A DNA stretch of 36,415 nucleotides from Leifsonia sp. TF02-11 (GCF_017565305.1 NZ_JAGEKP010000009.1:1-36415), one strand, 5' to 3'. Shown: positions 24,704 through 32,111, counted from the first letter of the stretch. Made by a program: numbers and translations. The notes: a model not told the origin generated them from the letters alone.

Positions 24704-27700
24704 TCACTCCCCAGAAGGTGGCCTGACGTCCGCCAGCACCTGCAGCCCGCGCACGGCCGCCGCGTCGCGCGTCAGCCCGGAGGCCGTCGCCTCCGCCTCC
24801 GCCAGCCGCCCCTCGCCCCACGATCGGCGCACCCGTGCTGCGAGCGGGCCTCGTCTCAGGCTCTCGATGTCCTGTCGGGAGTTGGACCGTGCCGCCAGCG
24901 CGAACAGCTCCAACCCCCTGTCGACCCACGCCTCTCCGTGAGCGGCCCCGACCTCGGCGTCGAGCATCCAGATGGCGAAACCGAGCAGTCCGGTGCCGAC
25001 GACCGGCTTGTCGAGATACGGCGGGTTCAGGCGCCCGCTGACCAGCACACGCGTGCGCAGCCGCCACGCCGCCGCAGCGGTGTCGCCGCGGTCCAGGAGG
25101 TCGGGGTCGGCCTCCTGCGCCCGGAGCCGGGCGGCGACCAGGGCGGCACCCAGGATCGTCAGCCAGGGGTTGGCGATCGCGTCGCGCTCGCCGGTGCTGT
25201 CGTCGAGGTAGGCGCCGATCGCCTCGTCGTAGAGCCGGACGCCCTCGGCGAAGTCGCCCTCCGCCAGCGCGATCTCGGCCATGCCGGCGAAGCCGATGCC
25301 GTAGTAGTCGACATAGTCGAACCCGGTGCGGTCGACCTCCTCGTACAGATAGCTCTCGAGCAGCTCTTTGCCCCGGGCGATGTCGCCGGCCGAGATCGAG
25401 TTGACGGCGATCAGCCAATCGAGCTGGCGGAGGTCGCCGGTGGCCTGCAACAGCGCGAGCCCCGAGCGGGCGCGCTCGGCCCAGTCGAGCGCCTCGCGGG
25501 GATGCGCGAGCTGGCTGTGCAGCTGGGCGAGCGTCTGGGCCGCCGACGCGATCGACCAGGCGTCTTCGGCCTCCAGCGCCTTGGCATGCGCGTGGGAGGC
25601 GATGTTCAGCGCCTCGTCGAGCTCGCCCGCGTTCTCCTGCAACTGGGCGGTGAGCAGGCCGCCCATCGCCGCCAGCTCCGGATCGTCGGAGCGGCGGAAC
25701 TCCGCCAGCAGCCGCATCCCGGGCTCGACGTGGCCGGCCGAGAGCACGAGTTCCGCGATCGCATCGAGCCGCGGATCCTGGAACGGCCGGTCGCGGCGCA
25801 GCCTGCGCAGCCGGGAGATCGCGCGGACCGCTGTGCGCAGCCCCGCATAGAGGAAGGTGCCGCCGACGAGCGCGTAGCACGCGGCTGCGGCCTCGCGGTC
25901 GTCGCTCTCGGGCTCCCAACCAGCCAGCACCTCCATCACCGCAGGGCCGAAACCGAGGACCTCGGTGTGGGTGCTCCGCAGCGACCAGTAGTAGGCCAGC
26001 ACCGCGAACACGGAAGCGGCGGTCGCCTGCCGCCTGCCGTCGATGGCCGAGCGCAGCACGGCGACGAGGTTGTCCTGCTCGGCGGTCACCCTGGCGAAGG
26101 TCGGCACCTGCTCCGGGCCGTGCATGCGGGTGAGCGCACCGCGCGCGAAGGCTACGGCCCAGGCGTCCACGCCGGCGCGGACGTCATCGGTCTCACCGGC
26201 GGAGGTCAGTTCGAGATCGCCGAACTCGCGCACCGTCTCCAGCATGCGATAGCGGAGGATGCCGGTCTCGGCATCCTCCGAAACGGTGACGAGCGACTGC
26301 GCGACGAGCGCATCGAGATCGTCGAGCACCGACGCGCCGCCGCCACCCGCGACCGCCTCCGCCGCCTCGGAACTGAAGCCGTCGGGAAAGACAGAGAGCC
26401 GTCGCATCAGCGACTGCTCCGAAGTACCGAGCAGGTTCCAGCTCCAGTCGATGACCGCGAACAAGGTACGGTGGCGTTCCGGTGCGGTGCGCTCGCCTCC
26501 GGTCAGGAGCGCGAATCGGTTGCCCAGCCGGCGCTCGATCTCCTCCACCGACAGCGAGCGGGTCCGTGCAGCAGCGAGCTCGATGGCGAGGGGGAGGCCG
26601 TCGAGACGCGCGCAGAGCCGGGCCACGGCTTCCGGAGGCAGCACGACTCCGGGACGCGCCGCCCGTGCCCGCTCGCAGAACAGCACGACCGCCGGGCCGT
26701 CGTCCTCCGCGGGCAGCGGGCCGAGTGCGTAGACGCGCTCGGCGCCGATCGCGAGCGGCGCCCTGCTGGTGGCCAGCACCCGCACGGTCGGCGTCGACGA
26801 GAGGATGTCCTCGATATAGGCGGCAGCGGCGTCCACGATGTGCTCGCAGTTGTCGACGATGAGGAGCGTCTCGCGCTCCGAGAGCAGGCCGAGGATGCGC
26901 GAGCGCAGATCGAGCTGCGCGCCGGGGTCCGCGAGCCTCGTCGCCCGCGCCTCGCGGATCCCGAGGGTGGAGGCGAAGGCCAGCTCGACGTCGTCGCCGG
27001 TCCGCACGCTCGCCAACTCGACCACGATGACGGCGGGGGTGTGGATGGCGCGCTGGCCGACCTCGTTGGCGAGGCGCGTCTTGCCGAGCCCGCCCGCTCC
27101 CAGGATCGTCGTCAGGCGCGAAGTGGCCACCAGGTCTTCGACGGCGTCGAGATCGTACTCCCGACCGACGAGCGCGTTCGGTGCCGTGCGCAGCCCGATG
27201 CGGACGCGGCGCGGCGCGATCGGCTCGCGCTCGTCCTCCTCGGCGAGGAGGCGGGCATTGAGTGCGACCAGCTCAGGACCGGGGCGGGTGCCGAGCCGGT
27301 CGAGCAGGGCCTCCTTGAGGTCGGCGAAGGCGAGCAGGGCGTCGCTGCGCCGGCCCGCGTCGGCGAGCACGCGCATCCGCTCGGCGTGCAGGGACTCGTC
27401 GTAGGGGCGCTCGGCCAGCAACTGCTGGAGGTCGGTCAGGGCCGTCGCCGTGTCGCCCGTGTCGCGCGCGGCTTCCGCACGCACGGCGAGCAGCTCGAAG
27501 CGCAGTTCGCGCGCGGTGTCGGCGAGCGCGTCAGCCAGCCGGGTTCCGCTGAGCTCCACCCCCGGTTCGCCCCTCCACAGAGCGAGCCCGGCGCTCGCCG
27601 CGCTCACGGCGGACGCGGAGTCGCCCGCCTCACGCGCGCCGCGAGCCCGCTCGAGGAGGATGCGCGCGAGCCCGAGGTCGGTGCCGTCGGCCGCCACCGC

Positions 27701-27982
27701 GAGCGCGTACCCGGCCGGCGTCGACTCCAGGAGGCCGTCGGCGCTGCTCGTCCGCACCCGGGAGACCAGGGTCTGCAGGGCGGCGCGCTCCTGTCGTGGT
27801 GGTGCGTCGTCCCAGAGGTCTTCGACCAGCGCGGCCACCGAGGCGGAGCCGCGCGCCAGCACCAGCGCGACCACGAGGCTCTTGCCGCGCGTGCCCGATG
27901 GCTCGGCGAGTGCGCCCGTGCGGTCCTCGACGAGCACCGGGCCGAGCACGGCGACACGGAGGCGGGCGGGTGCGGAATCCAC
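24704..27982 (-). CDS. SARP/AfsR-like regulator with BTAD and NB-ARC ATPase domains
   Basis: 1092 aa. Order: OmpR-type winged helix at about 8-95 (RLRVAVLGPVLV; SRVRTSSADGLLESTPAGYAL), bacterial transcriptional activation domain about 103-247, then an NB-ARC/STAND ATPase with Walker A GAGGLGKT (295-302, Lys301), Walker B LLIVDNCEH (373-381) and the sensor LATSR (403-407). GLPLAIELAAARTRSLS is the GxP module. The C-terminal 450 residues are helical repeats of TPR type. Such proteins sense a signal through the repeat domain, oligomerise with ATP and activate target promoters, often of antibiotic or stress genes. The ligand is unknown. GTG start with TAAGAT six bases upstream. It is divergent from the methyltransferase starting at 28040. 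Confidence 0.92.
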   Translation of the reverse strand: MDSAPARLRVAVLGPVLVEDRTGALAEPSGTRGKSLVVALVLARGSASVAALVEDLWDDAPPRQERAALQTLVSRVRTSSADGLLESTPAGYALAVAADGTDLGLARILLERARGAREAGDSASAVSAASAGLALWRGEPGVELSGTRLADALADTARELRFELLAVRAEAARDTGDTATALTDLQQLLAERPYDESLHAERMRVLADAGRRSDALLAFADLKEALLDRLGTRPGPELVALNARLLAEEDEREPIAPRRVRIGLRTAPNALVGREYDLDAVEDLVATSRLTTILGAGGLGKTRLANEVGQRAIHTPAVIVVELASVRTGDDVELAFASTLGIREARATRLADPGAQLDLRSRILGLLSERETLLIVDNCEHIVDAAAAYIEDILSSTPTVRVLATSRAPLAIGAERVYALGPLPAEDDGPAVVLFCERARAARPGVVLPPEAVARLCARLDGLPLAIELAAARTRSLSVEEIERRLGNRFALLTGGERTAPERHRTLFAVIDWSWNLLGTSEQSLMRRLSVFPDGFSSEAAEAVAGGGGASVLDDLDALVAQSLVTVSEDAETGILRYRMLETVREFGDLELTSAGETDDVRAGVDAWAVAFARGALTRMHGPEQVPTFARVTAEQDNLVAVLRSAIDGRRQATAASVFAVLAYYWSLRSTHTEVLGFGPAVMEVLAGWEPESDDREAAAACYALVGGTFLYAGLRTAVRAISRLRRLRRDRPFQDPRLDAIAELVLSAGHVEPGMRLLAEFRRSDDPELAAMGGLLTAQLQENAGELDEALNIASHAHAKALEAEDAWSIASAAQTLAQLHSQLAHPREALDWAERARSGLALLQATGDLRQLDWLIAVNSISAGDIARGKELLESYLYEEVDRTGFDYVDYYGIGFAGMAEIALAEGDFAEGVRLYDEAIGAYLDDSTGERDAIANPWLTILGAALVAARLRAQEADPDLLDRGDTAAAAWRLRTRVLVSGRLNPPYLDKPVVGTGLLGFAIWMLDAEVGAAHGEAWVDRGLELFALAARSNSRQDIESLRRGPLAARVRRSWGEGRLAEAEATASGLTRDAAAVRGLQVLADVRPPSGE

Positions 27983-27988
27983 TCGCCG

Positions 27989-27994
27989 ATCTTA
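27989..27994 (-). promoter_or_regulatory. -10 element of a leaderless promoter (SARP regulator)
   Basis: TAAGAT on the minus strand, 6 nt before the GTG at 27982; four of six bases match TATAAT. Confidence 0.5.
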
Positions 27995-28027
27995 GCCAGG
28001 GCGGCGCGTCCGGCGCGGCACCGCGCG

Positions 28028-28033
28028 TAGGCT
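28028..28033 (+). promoter_or_regulatory. -10 element of a leaderless promoter (methyltransferase)
   Basis: TAGGCT, 6 nt before the ATG at 28040. Confidence 0.55.
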
Positions 28034-28039
28034 CAGCCC

Positions 28040-28621
28040 ATGGCGTTCGACTGGTCGCAGTTCTACGAGAAGCAAGGCGGACGCGGGGTACGCCCCACGT
28101 TCGAAGCCGCTCTCGAAGGCTGGAACGCCGAACCGGGTCTCGCGATCGACCTCGGTTGCGGCGACGGCGTCGAGACGCGCGAGCTCGCCGAGCGCGGGTG
28201 GCAGGTGCTGGCGATCGACTCCGATCCCGGAGTCGACGACCGGGTCAGGGCCGGGCTCGACCAGGAGGCGTCGTCGCGCGTGGAGACCCGCTGCGCGACC
28301 TTCGAGGCGCTGGGCGAGCTGCCGAGGGCCGACCTGGTCTACGCGGGGTTCGCGCTCCCGTTCTGCGATCCGACGCGCTTCCCCTATCTGTGGGCGGACA
28401 TCCGCGACGCGATCGAGCCGGGTGGGCTGTTCGCGGGGGAGTTGTTCGGCCCTCATGACGAGTGGTTCGGGCGACCGGGCATGAACTTCCACGATCGCGG
28501 CGGGGTGGAGGCGATGCTCACGGGGCTCGATGTGCTCCGTCTCGTGGAGGACGACCGTCGGGGGATGTCGTTCGAGGGGCCGAAGCACTGGCACGTGTTC
28601 CACATCGTGGCGCGGGCGTGA
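28040..28621 (+). CDS. Class I SAM-dependent methyltransferase, TehB-like
   Basis: 193 aa. Motif I AIDLGCGDGVETRELAERG (35-53) is followed by VLAIDSDP (motif II), the ADLVYAGFALPFCDP block where the catalytic loop sits, and IEPGGLFAGELFGPHDEW (post-motif). The short single-domain form with a GDG in motif I is like TehB/Methyltransf_25 proteins that methylate small molecules, sometimes tellurite or selenite. The substrate here is unknown. The ending HWHVFHIVARA is typical of the group. It has its own leaderless promoter, back to back with the SARP regulator (57 bp between starts). Confidence 0.88.
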   Translation: MAFDWSQFYEKQGGRGVRPTFEAALEGWNAEPGLAIDLGCGDGVETRELAERGWQVLAIDSDPGVDDRVRAGLDQEASSRVETRCATFEALGELPRADLVYAGFALPFCDPTRFPYLWADIRDAIEPGGLFAGELFGPHDEWFGRPGMNFHDRGGVEAMLTGLDVLRLVEDDRRGMSFEGPKHWHVFHIVARA

Positions 28622-28813
28622 GGCGGGGCGCGGCGCCGGCTTCTCCTCCCCAGCCCTTGGCCTGAGCGAGTTCTCCACCGATCTCGCGGAGGCCGCACGG
28701 CAGTCGGTCGGCCCCGGAACGATAGATACACGGTGAACGCCCTGATGGGCTGCACCCACCGACGATATCCACCTCGCTAAAGAAAGAGACCTGCACAATG
28801 CCACCACTGCTGC

Positions 28814-28819
28814 TAAACT
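28814..28819 (+). promoter_or_regulatory. -10 element of the toxin-antitoxin operon
   Basis: TAAACT (4/6), 6 nt before the ATG at 28826; transcription would begin at the ATG. The 204-bp gap before it shows no other convincing element. Confidence 0.5.
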
Positions 28820-28829
28820 GCATGCATGC
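28820..28829. promoter_or_regulatory. Palindrome GCATGCATGC over the antitoxin start
   Basis: Perfect 10-bp palindrome covering the predicted transcription and translation start of the antitoxin. It is placed where a VapB/FitA autorepressor would block transcription. Confidence 0.45.
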
Positions 28830-29059
28830 CCATTTCCATCACGATCCGTTCGGTTCCCGACGAGGTCCGCGACGAGCTCGCGGCGCGTGCGGCCCGTTCG
28901 GGCAGATCACTTCAGGAGTACCTCGTGCATGAACTCACCCGTCTCGCCGGCAGACGCACCATCGACGATGTCCTCGACGGCATCCGCCGACGCGCAGAGC
29001 ACTATCCGCCGATCGATCGGGAGGTCGTTCTCGACATCATCGCCCGAGGTCGTGAGTGA
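28826..29059 (+). CDS. vapB: FitA/VapB-type ribbon-helix-helix antitoxin
   Basis: 77 aa. The N-terminal ribbon and two helices (ISITIRSVPDEVRDELAARAARSGRSLQEYLVHELTRLA) match the FitA-like RHH antitoxins that bind DNA as dimers. The C-terminal part (IDDVLDGIRRRAEHYPPIDREVVLDIIARGRE) is the segment that normally wraps the toxin and can insert an arginine into the PIN active site. It overlaps the toxin gene by 4 bp (GTGA), which couples translation and keeps the antitoxin made first. The pair is expected to repress its own promoter. Confidence 0.9.
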   Translation: MPISITIRSVPDEVRDELAARAARSGRSLQEYLVHELTRLAGRRTIDDVLDGIRRRAEHYPPIDREVVLDIIARGRE

Positions 29060-29499
29060 TCAGCATCGCCGACGGATTGCCCGAGACGGTCGTCGTCGAC
29101 ACCAGCGCCCTGGTCGACCTGCTCATCGACCCGTCCGAGAGGGGGCATGCGGTCGCGGAGCGGCTCCGGGGTCGGGACCTCGCCACCCCCGATCTGATGT
29201 TCGCCGAGGCCGCGAACGTCCTTCGAAAGCTGAAGCTGCGCGGTCTGCTCACCGACGGCGAAGCGTCCATGGCCTACGCCGAGCTGCTGGAACTGCCGAT
29301 CGAGTCCTGGCCGTTCGAAAGCGTGGAGCACCGGGTCTGGGAGCTCCGAGGGGGTATGAGCGCATTCGACGCGGCCTTCGTCGCCCTCGCGGAGTTGCTC
29401 ACCGTTCCGCTCGTCACCAGTGACGGCCGGCTCGCACGCGCCGTCGAGGCGCTCCCGGCGGCCCGGATTCGGCGGGTGGAGGTGGTCGATGCCCGGTGA
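29056..29499 (+). CDS. vapC: PIN-domain toxin VapC/FitB
   Basis: 147-aa ribonuclease. The four acidic metal ligands are Asp15 (VVVDTSALVDLL), Glu51 (FAEAANVLRKL), Asp105 (MSAFDAAFVALAE) and Asp123 (LVTSDGRLAR), all in the usual spacing. PIN toxins of this type cut tRNA or rRNA and halt translation when the antitoxin is degraded; the target RNA cannot be told from sequence. GTG start inside the antitoxin stop codon. The last codons run into a tandem repeat of about 19 bp. It is convergent with the CoA-binding protein gene. Confidence 0.92.
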   Translation: MISIADGLPETVVVDTSALVDLLIDPSERGHAVAERLRGRDLATPDLMFAEAANVLRKLKLRGLLTDGEASMAYAELLELPIESWPFESVEHRVWELRGGMSAFDAAFVALAELLTVPLVTSDGRLARAVEALPAARIRRVEVVDAR

Positions 29500-29571
29500 G
29501 GTGGTCGTGGCTCGCTGAGGTGGCTGTGGGCTCGCTGAGGTGGTCGTGACTCGCTGAGTTGGTCTGGGGTC
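29495..29571. repeat. Imperfect tandem repeat, four units of 19-20 bp
   Basis: Units like GCTGAGGTGGTCGTGGCTC at 29495-29513, 29514-29533, 29534-29552 and 29553-29571. The VapC stop (TGA at 29497-29499) lies in unit 1 and the same TGA recurs in each unit. Confidence 0.8.
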
Positions 29572-29586
29572 AGTCGGCGGTGAGTG

Positions 29587-30210
29587 TCAGCGGATGGTCT
29601 TGCGCGCCGTGATCTGGCCGGTGTCGAAACCGAGCAGGTGCAGGCCGCCGTGGAATCGGGCGTGCTCGATCTTGATGCAGCGGTCCATCACCACGGTGAG
29701 GCCGAGGGACTCTCCGTATTCGGCGGCCTCCTGGTTCCATATGCCGAGTTGCACCCAGACGGTCGGAACGCCCAGCGCTGCCGCCTCGTCGATCACGCCA
29801 GGGAGGTCGCCCGGGCGACGGAAGACGTCGACGATGTCCGGCACCTCGGGAAGGGAGGCCAGGTCGGGGTAGGCCTTCCGGCCCAGGATCGTGTCGGCGT
29901 TCGGGTTGACGAAGTAGACCCGGAAGTCGGTGGACTGCAGCAGATACGTTCCGACGAAATAGCTGGAGCGCGTCGGGTTGGACGACGCGCCGACGATCGC
30001 GACGGACTTCGCGTTGCGCAGGATGCGGAGGCGTTCCTTGGCGTCAGGGCCGGTCCAGGTGCGCTGAGACTTGAGCAGCTTCGCGAGGGGGGAGTCCGCG
30101 GGAACGGAGCAGCTGAGGCCGTTCACCAACTGCACGTCGGTGAGTTCGGTGTCGGCGGGCGCGGTCGAAGCGGTCGCGCCGGCCTTCGTCTGCTGAGCCG
30201 TCGTCGTCAT
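29587..30210 (-). CDS. CoA-binding domain protein (YccU-like) coupled to metY
   Basis: 207 aa. The Rossmann CoA-binding fold shows SVAIVGASSNPTRSSYFVGTYL (69-90), FVNPNADTILGRKAYPDLASLP, VDVFRRPGDLPGVIDEAAALG, VWVQLGIWN and VMDRCIKIEHAR, the standard blocks of YccU/YneT proteins. The first 55 residues are an extension not seen in the usual form of about 140 aa; its start is Thr/Ala-rich (MTTTAQQTKAGATASTAPAD). The start overlaps the metY stop by 4 bp, so it is made from the same mRNA. Family members bind CoA but have no settled function; coupling to metY suggests a role in homocysteine or acyl-CoA-linked metabolism. Confidence 0.88.
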   Translation of the reverse strand: MTTTAQQTKAGATASTAPADTELTDVQLVNGLSCSVPADSPLAKLLKSQRTWTGPDAKERLRILRNAKSVAIVGASSNPTRSSYFVGTYLLQSTDFRVYFVNPNADTILGRKAYPDLASLPEVPDIVDVFRRPGDLPGVIDEAAALGVPTVWVQLGIWNQEAAEYGESLGLTVVMDRCIKIEHARFHGGLHLLGFDTGQITARKTIR

Positions 30211-31505
30211 GCTGCCGTCTCCTTCAACGCTGCCGTGAGCGCCTGGTCCAGATCGTAGATGATGTCGTCGACGTCTTCGATGCCGACGCTGATACGCACG
30301 ACACCGGGGAGCACGCCGGCGTCGAGGAGCTGCTGCTCGGTCAGCTGCGCGTGGGTCGTGGAGGCGGGGTGGATGACGAGCGTCTTCGCGTCGCCGATGT
30401 TCGCCAGGTGGCTCGCGAGGTTCAGCGACTCGATCAGGCGCTGGCCGACCTCCCTGCCGCCGGCGACGACGAACGAGAACACGCTGCCCGGGCCCTGAGG
30501 CAGGTACTTCTGCGCTCGGGCGTGGTGCGGGTGCTCCGGCAGTCCCGCCCAGAAGACCCTCTCGATGCGCGGGTCCGCGTCGAGCCACTCGGCGACGGCG
30601 CGGGCGTTGTCCACGTGCGCCTGGATGCGGTAGGGCAGCGTCTCGACGCCCTGCGCCAGCAGGAACGCCGAGTGCGGGGCGAGAGAGGGGCCGATGTCGC
30701 GCAGCTGCTCGGCGCGCAGCCGGGTGAGGAACGCGTACTCGCCGAAGTTGCCCGACCACTCCAGACCGCCGTATGACGGGACGGGCTCGCCGAACAGCGG
30801 GAACTTGCTCGTGTGCCAGTCGAAGCGGCCGCTCTCCACGACGACGCCGCCGAGGGTCGTGCCGTGACCGCCCAGGAACTTGGTCGCCGAGTGGATGACG
30901 ATGTCGGCTCCCCACTCGATCGGACGGTTCAGGTACGGGGTGGCGATGGTCGAGTCGATGATCAGCGGGACCCCTGCGGCGTGCGCGACAGCGGCCAGGC
31001 CCTCGATGTCGGCGATCTCGCCGGACGGGTTGGCGATCGTCTCGGCGAAGACGAGCTTCGTGCGGTCGTTGATGGCCGCGGCGTAGTCCCCGGGATCCGA
31101 GCTCTGCACGAAGGTCGTGTCGACGCCGAAACGACGCAGGGTGACGTCGAGCTGCGTAATCGAACCGCCGTAGAGGTTCGCGGACGCGACGATGTGGTCG
31201 CCGGCCCCGGCGAGGGACGCGAAGGTGATGTACTGGGCGCTCAGCCCGCTCGCGGTCGCGACGGCCCCCAAGCCGCCTTCGAGGCTCGCGATGCGCTCTT
31301 CGAAGGAGGCGACGGTCGGGTTCGCGAGACGCGAATAGATGTTGCCGTACTTCTGCAGCGCGAACCGCGCTGCAGCGTCCGCGGTGTCGTCGAACACGAA
31401 AGCGCTGGTCTGGTAGATCGGGAGGGCGCGGGCACCGGTCACGGGGTCGGGGATGTTGCCCGCGTGGATCGCACGCGTCCGGAAACCATATTCGCGATCA
31501 GCCAT
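30207..31505 (-). CDS. metY: O-acetylhomoserine sulfhydrylase (MetY)
   Basis: 432-aa PLP enzyme of the Cys/Met metabolism family; it makes homocysteine from O-acetylhomoserine and sulfide, giving methionine without cystathionine. Lys209 in IHSATKFLGGHGTT is the PLP lysine. IYSRLANPTVASFEERIASLEGG (56-78), ASANLYGGSITQ and GLEWSGNFGEYAF are MetY-type blocks. The 430-residue length and the SKFPLF region separate it from shorter MetB/MetC/MetZ enzymes. TAGCGT six bases before the ATG means a probably leaderless mRNA, so no riboswitch can precede it. The CoA-binding protein follows with a 4-bp overlap. No metX is next to it. Confidence 0.93.
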   Translation of the reverse strand: MADREYGFRTRAIHAGNIPDPVTGARALPIYQTSAFVFDDTADAAARFALQKYGNIYSRLANPTVASFEERIASLEGGLGAVATASGLSAQYITFASLAGAGDHIVASANLYGGSITQLDVTLRRFGVDTTFVQSSDPGDYAAAINDRTKLVFAETIANPSGEIADIEGLAAVAHAAGVPLIIDSTIATPYLNRPIEWGADIVIHSATKFLGGHGTTLGGVVVESGRFDWHTSKFPLFGEPVPSYGGLEWSGNFGEYAFLTRLRAEQLRDIGPSLAPHSAFLLAQGVETLPYRIQAHVDNARAVAEWLDADPRIERVFWAGLPEHPHHARAQKYLPQGPGSVFSFVVAGGREVGQRLIESLNLASHLANIGDAKTLVIHPASTTHAQLTEQQLLDAGVLPGVVRISVGIEDVDDIIYDLDQALTAALKETAA

Positions 31506-31511
31506 GCGGCC

Positions 31512-31517
31512 ACGCTA
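31512..31517 (-). promoter_or_regulatory. -10 element of a leaderless promoter (metY)
   Basis: TAGCGT on the minus strand, 6 nt before the ATG at 31505. Confidence 0.55.
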
Positions 31518-31565
31518 CCGGAGGCTCCGCGGGCACCGGGGGTCGCGGTCGTAATACGCGGACAT

Positions 31566-31579
31566 CGTTCGCGCGAACG
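31566..31579. repeat. Palindrome CGTTCGCGCGAACG
   Basis: Perfect 14-bp palindrome in the divergent metY/gdx region, 61 bp upstream of metY and about 75 bp upstream of the predicted gdx leader. Possibly an operator for metY; no known consensus matches. Confidence 0.4.
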
Positions 31580-31653
31580 CGGGCGCGGCACGCGGAGGTG
31601 CGTACGCGGTACGCGTGCACTGCTCGTGCCCAGGCCGCTGTTGTAGCCTGAAG

Positions 31654-31676
31654 GGGATCGCGGCGACTGCGATCCC
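31654..31676 (+). promoter_or_regulatory. Leader hairpin upstream of the guanidine aptamer
   Basis: GGGATCGC (31654-31661), 7-nt loop, GCGATCCC (31669-31676), perfect 8-bp stem. Its last two bases are the first two of the aptamer helix P1, so the two helices cannot both be complete. Confidence 0.6.
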
Positions 31677-31715
31677 GGACGACGGATCAGTACCCGGAAC
31701 GCGACAAGACTGGCC
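31675..31715 (+). ncRNA. Guanidine-III (ykkC-III) riboswitch
   Basis: The leader of the guanidinium exporter holds CCGGACGA, then GTACCCGG, then GACAAGAC in order. This is the conserved framework of the guanidine-III pseudoknot known from Thermobifida fusca. CCGG (31675-31678) pairs with CCGG (31694-31697) as P1. CAGT (31688-31691) pairs with ACTG (31709-31712), and the helix extends with one wobble and one mismatch as P2. The ribosome binding site AAGGAG (31716-31721) follows P2 directly, so ligand binding most likely controls access of the ribosome. Guanidinium would switch the exporter on. Confidence 0.88.
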
Positions 31716-31721
31716 AAGGAG
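31716..31721 (+). promoter_or_regulatory. Shine-Dalgarno sequence of gdx, abutting the riboswitch
   Basis: AAGGAG, 8 nt before the GTG at 31730 and touching the 3' strand of aptamer helix P2. Confidence 0.75.
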
Positions 31722-31729
31722 TCGTCCTC

Positions 31730-32044
31730 GTGTCCTGGATCGTCCTCATCCTCTCCGGCGTGCTCGAAGCCGTCTGGGCGACCGCCCTCGGAAAGTCCGC
31801 CGGCTTCACCCGGCTCTGGCCGAGCATGGTCTTCGGCGTCGCGGTCGTCGCCTCCATGGCCGGGCTCGCCTACGCGATGCGTGAGATCTCGACCGGTACC
31901 GCTTATGCCGTCTGGGTCGGGATCGGCGCCGCACTCACCGTCCTCTACGCCATGATCTTCGGAGGCGACGGCTTCTCGCTCCTGAAGCTCCTCCTCATCC
32001 TCGGCCTCGTCGCCTGCGTCATCGGGCTCAAGCTGGTGCACTGA
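31730..32044 (+). CDS. gdx: Guanidinium exporter Gdx (SugE), SMR family
   Basis: 104 aa with four transmembrane helices (about 3-21, 29-49, 57-77, 84-103). Glu13 in GVLEAVWATALGKSAG is the essential proton/substrate carboxylate, and the surrounding WATALGKS is the Gdx subtype mark that separates guanidinium exporters from EmrE-type drug pumps. It works as an antiparallel dimer that exchanges guanidinium for protons at the inner membrane. The gene starts with GTG eight bases after a Shine-Dalgarno sequence, directly downstream of a guanidine-III riboswitch. This agrees with the function assigned. It is followed by a strong hairpin and is convergent with the S53 peptidase. Confidence 0.95.
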   Translation: MSWIVLILSGVLEAVWATALGKSAGFTRLWPSMVFGVAVVASMAGLAYAMREISTGTAYAVWVGIGAALTVLYAMIFGGDGFSLLKLLLILGLVACVIGLKLVH

Positions 32045-32051
32045 GCCCGCT

Positions 32052-32077
32052 GCCGGGCGGCACGCGCACCGCCCGGC
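32052..32077 (+). terminator. Hairpin terminator after gdx
   Basis: GCCGGGCGG (32052-32060), 8-nt loop, CCGCCCGGC (32069-32077), perfect 9-bp stem, 7 bp past the stop codon. Confidence 0.65.
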
Positions 32078-32111
32078 CGCCGACCGCCGAGCGCCGCGGC
32101 GCCTGCACCCG

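Noticed and set aside
23849-28030. 1393-codon open frame on the plus strand
   Set aside because: It is antisense to the SARP regulator and the methyltransferase, both with clear domains; its Arg/Gly/Ala-rich translation is typical of shadow frames in GC-rich DNA.
28622-28813. Possible small gene or RNA between the TehB-like methyltransferase and vapB
   Set aside because: Frames here have no plausible start or composition, and only very short inverted repeats (GCCC/GGGC) are present; beyond the vapB promoter I see nothing supportable.
31506-31624. Possible SAM or cobalamin riboswitch upstream of metY
   Set aside because: The TAGCGT hexamer six bases before the ATG predicts no leader, and I see no conserved riboswitch core on the minus strand.
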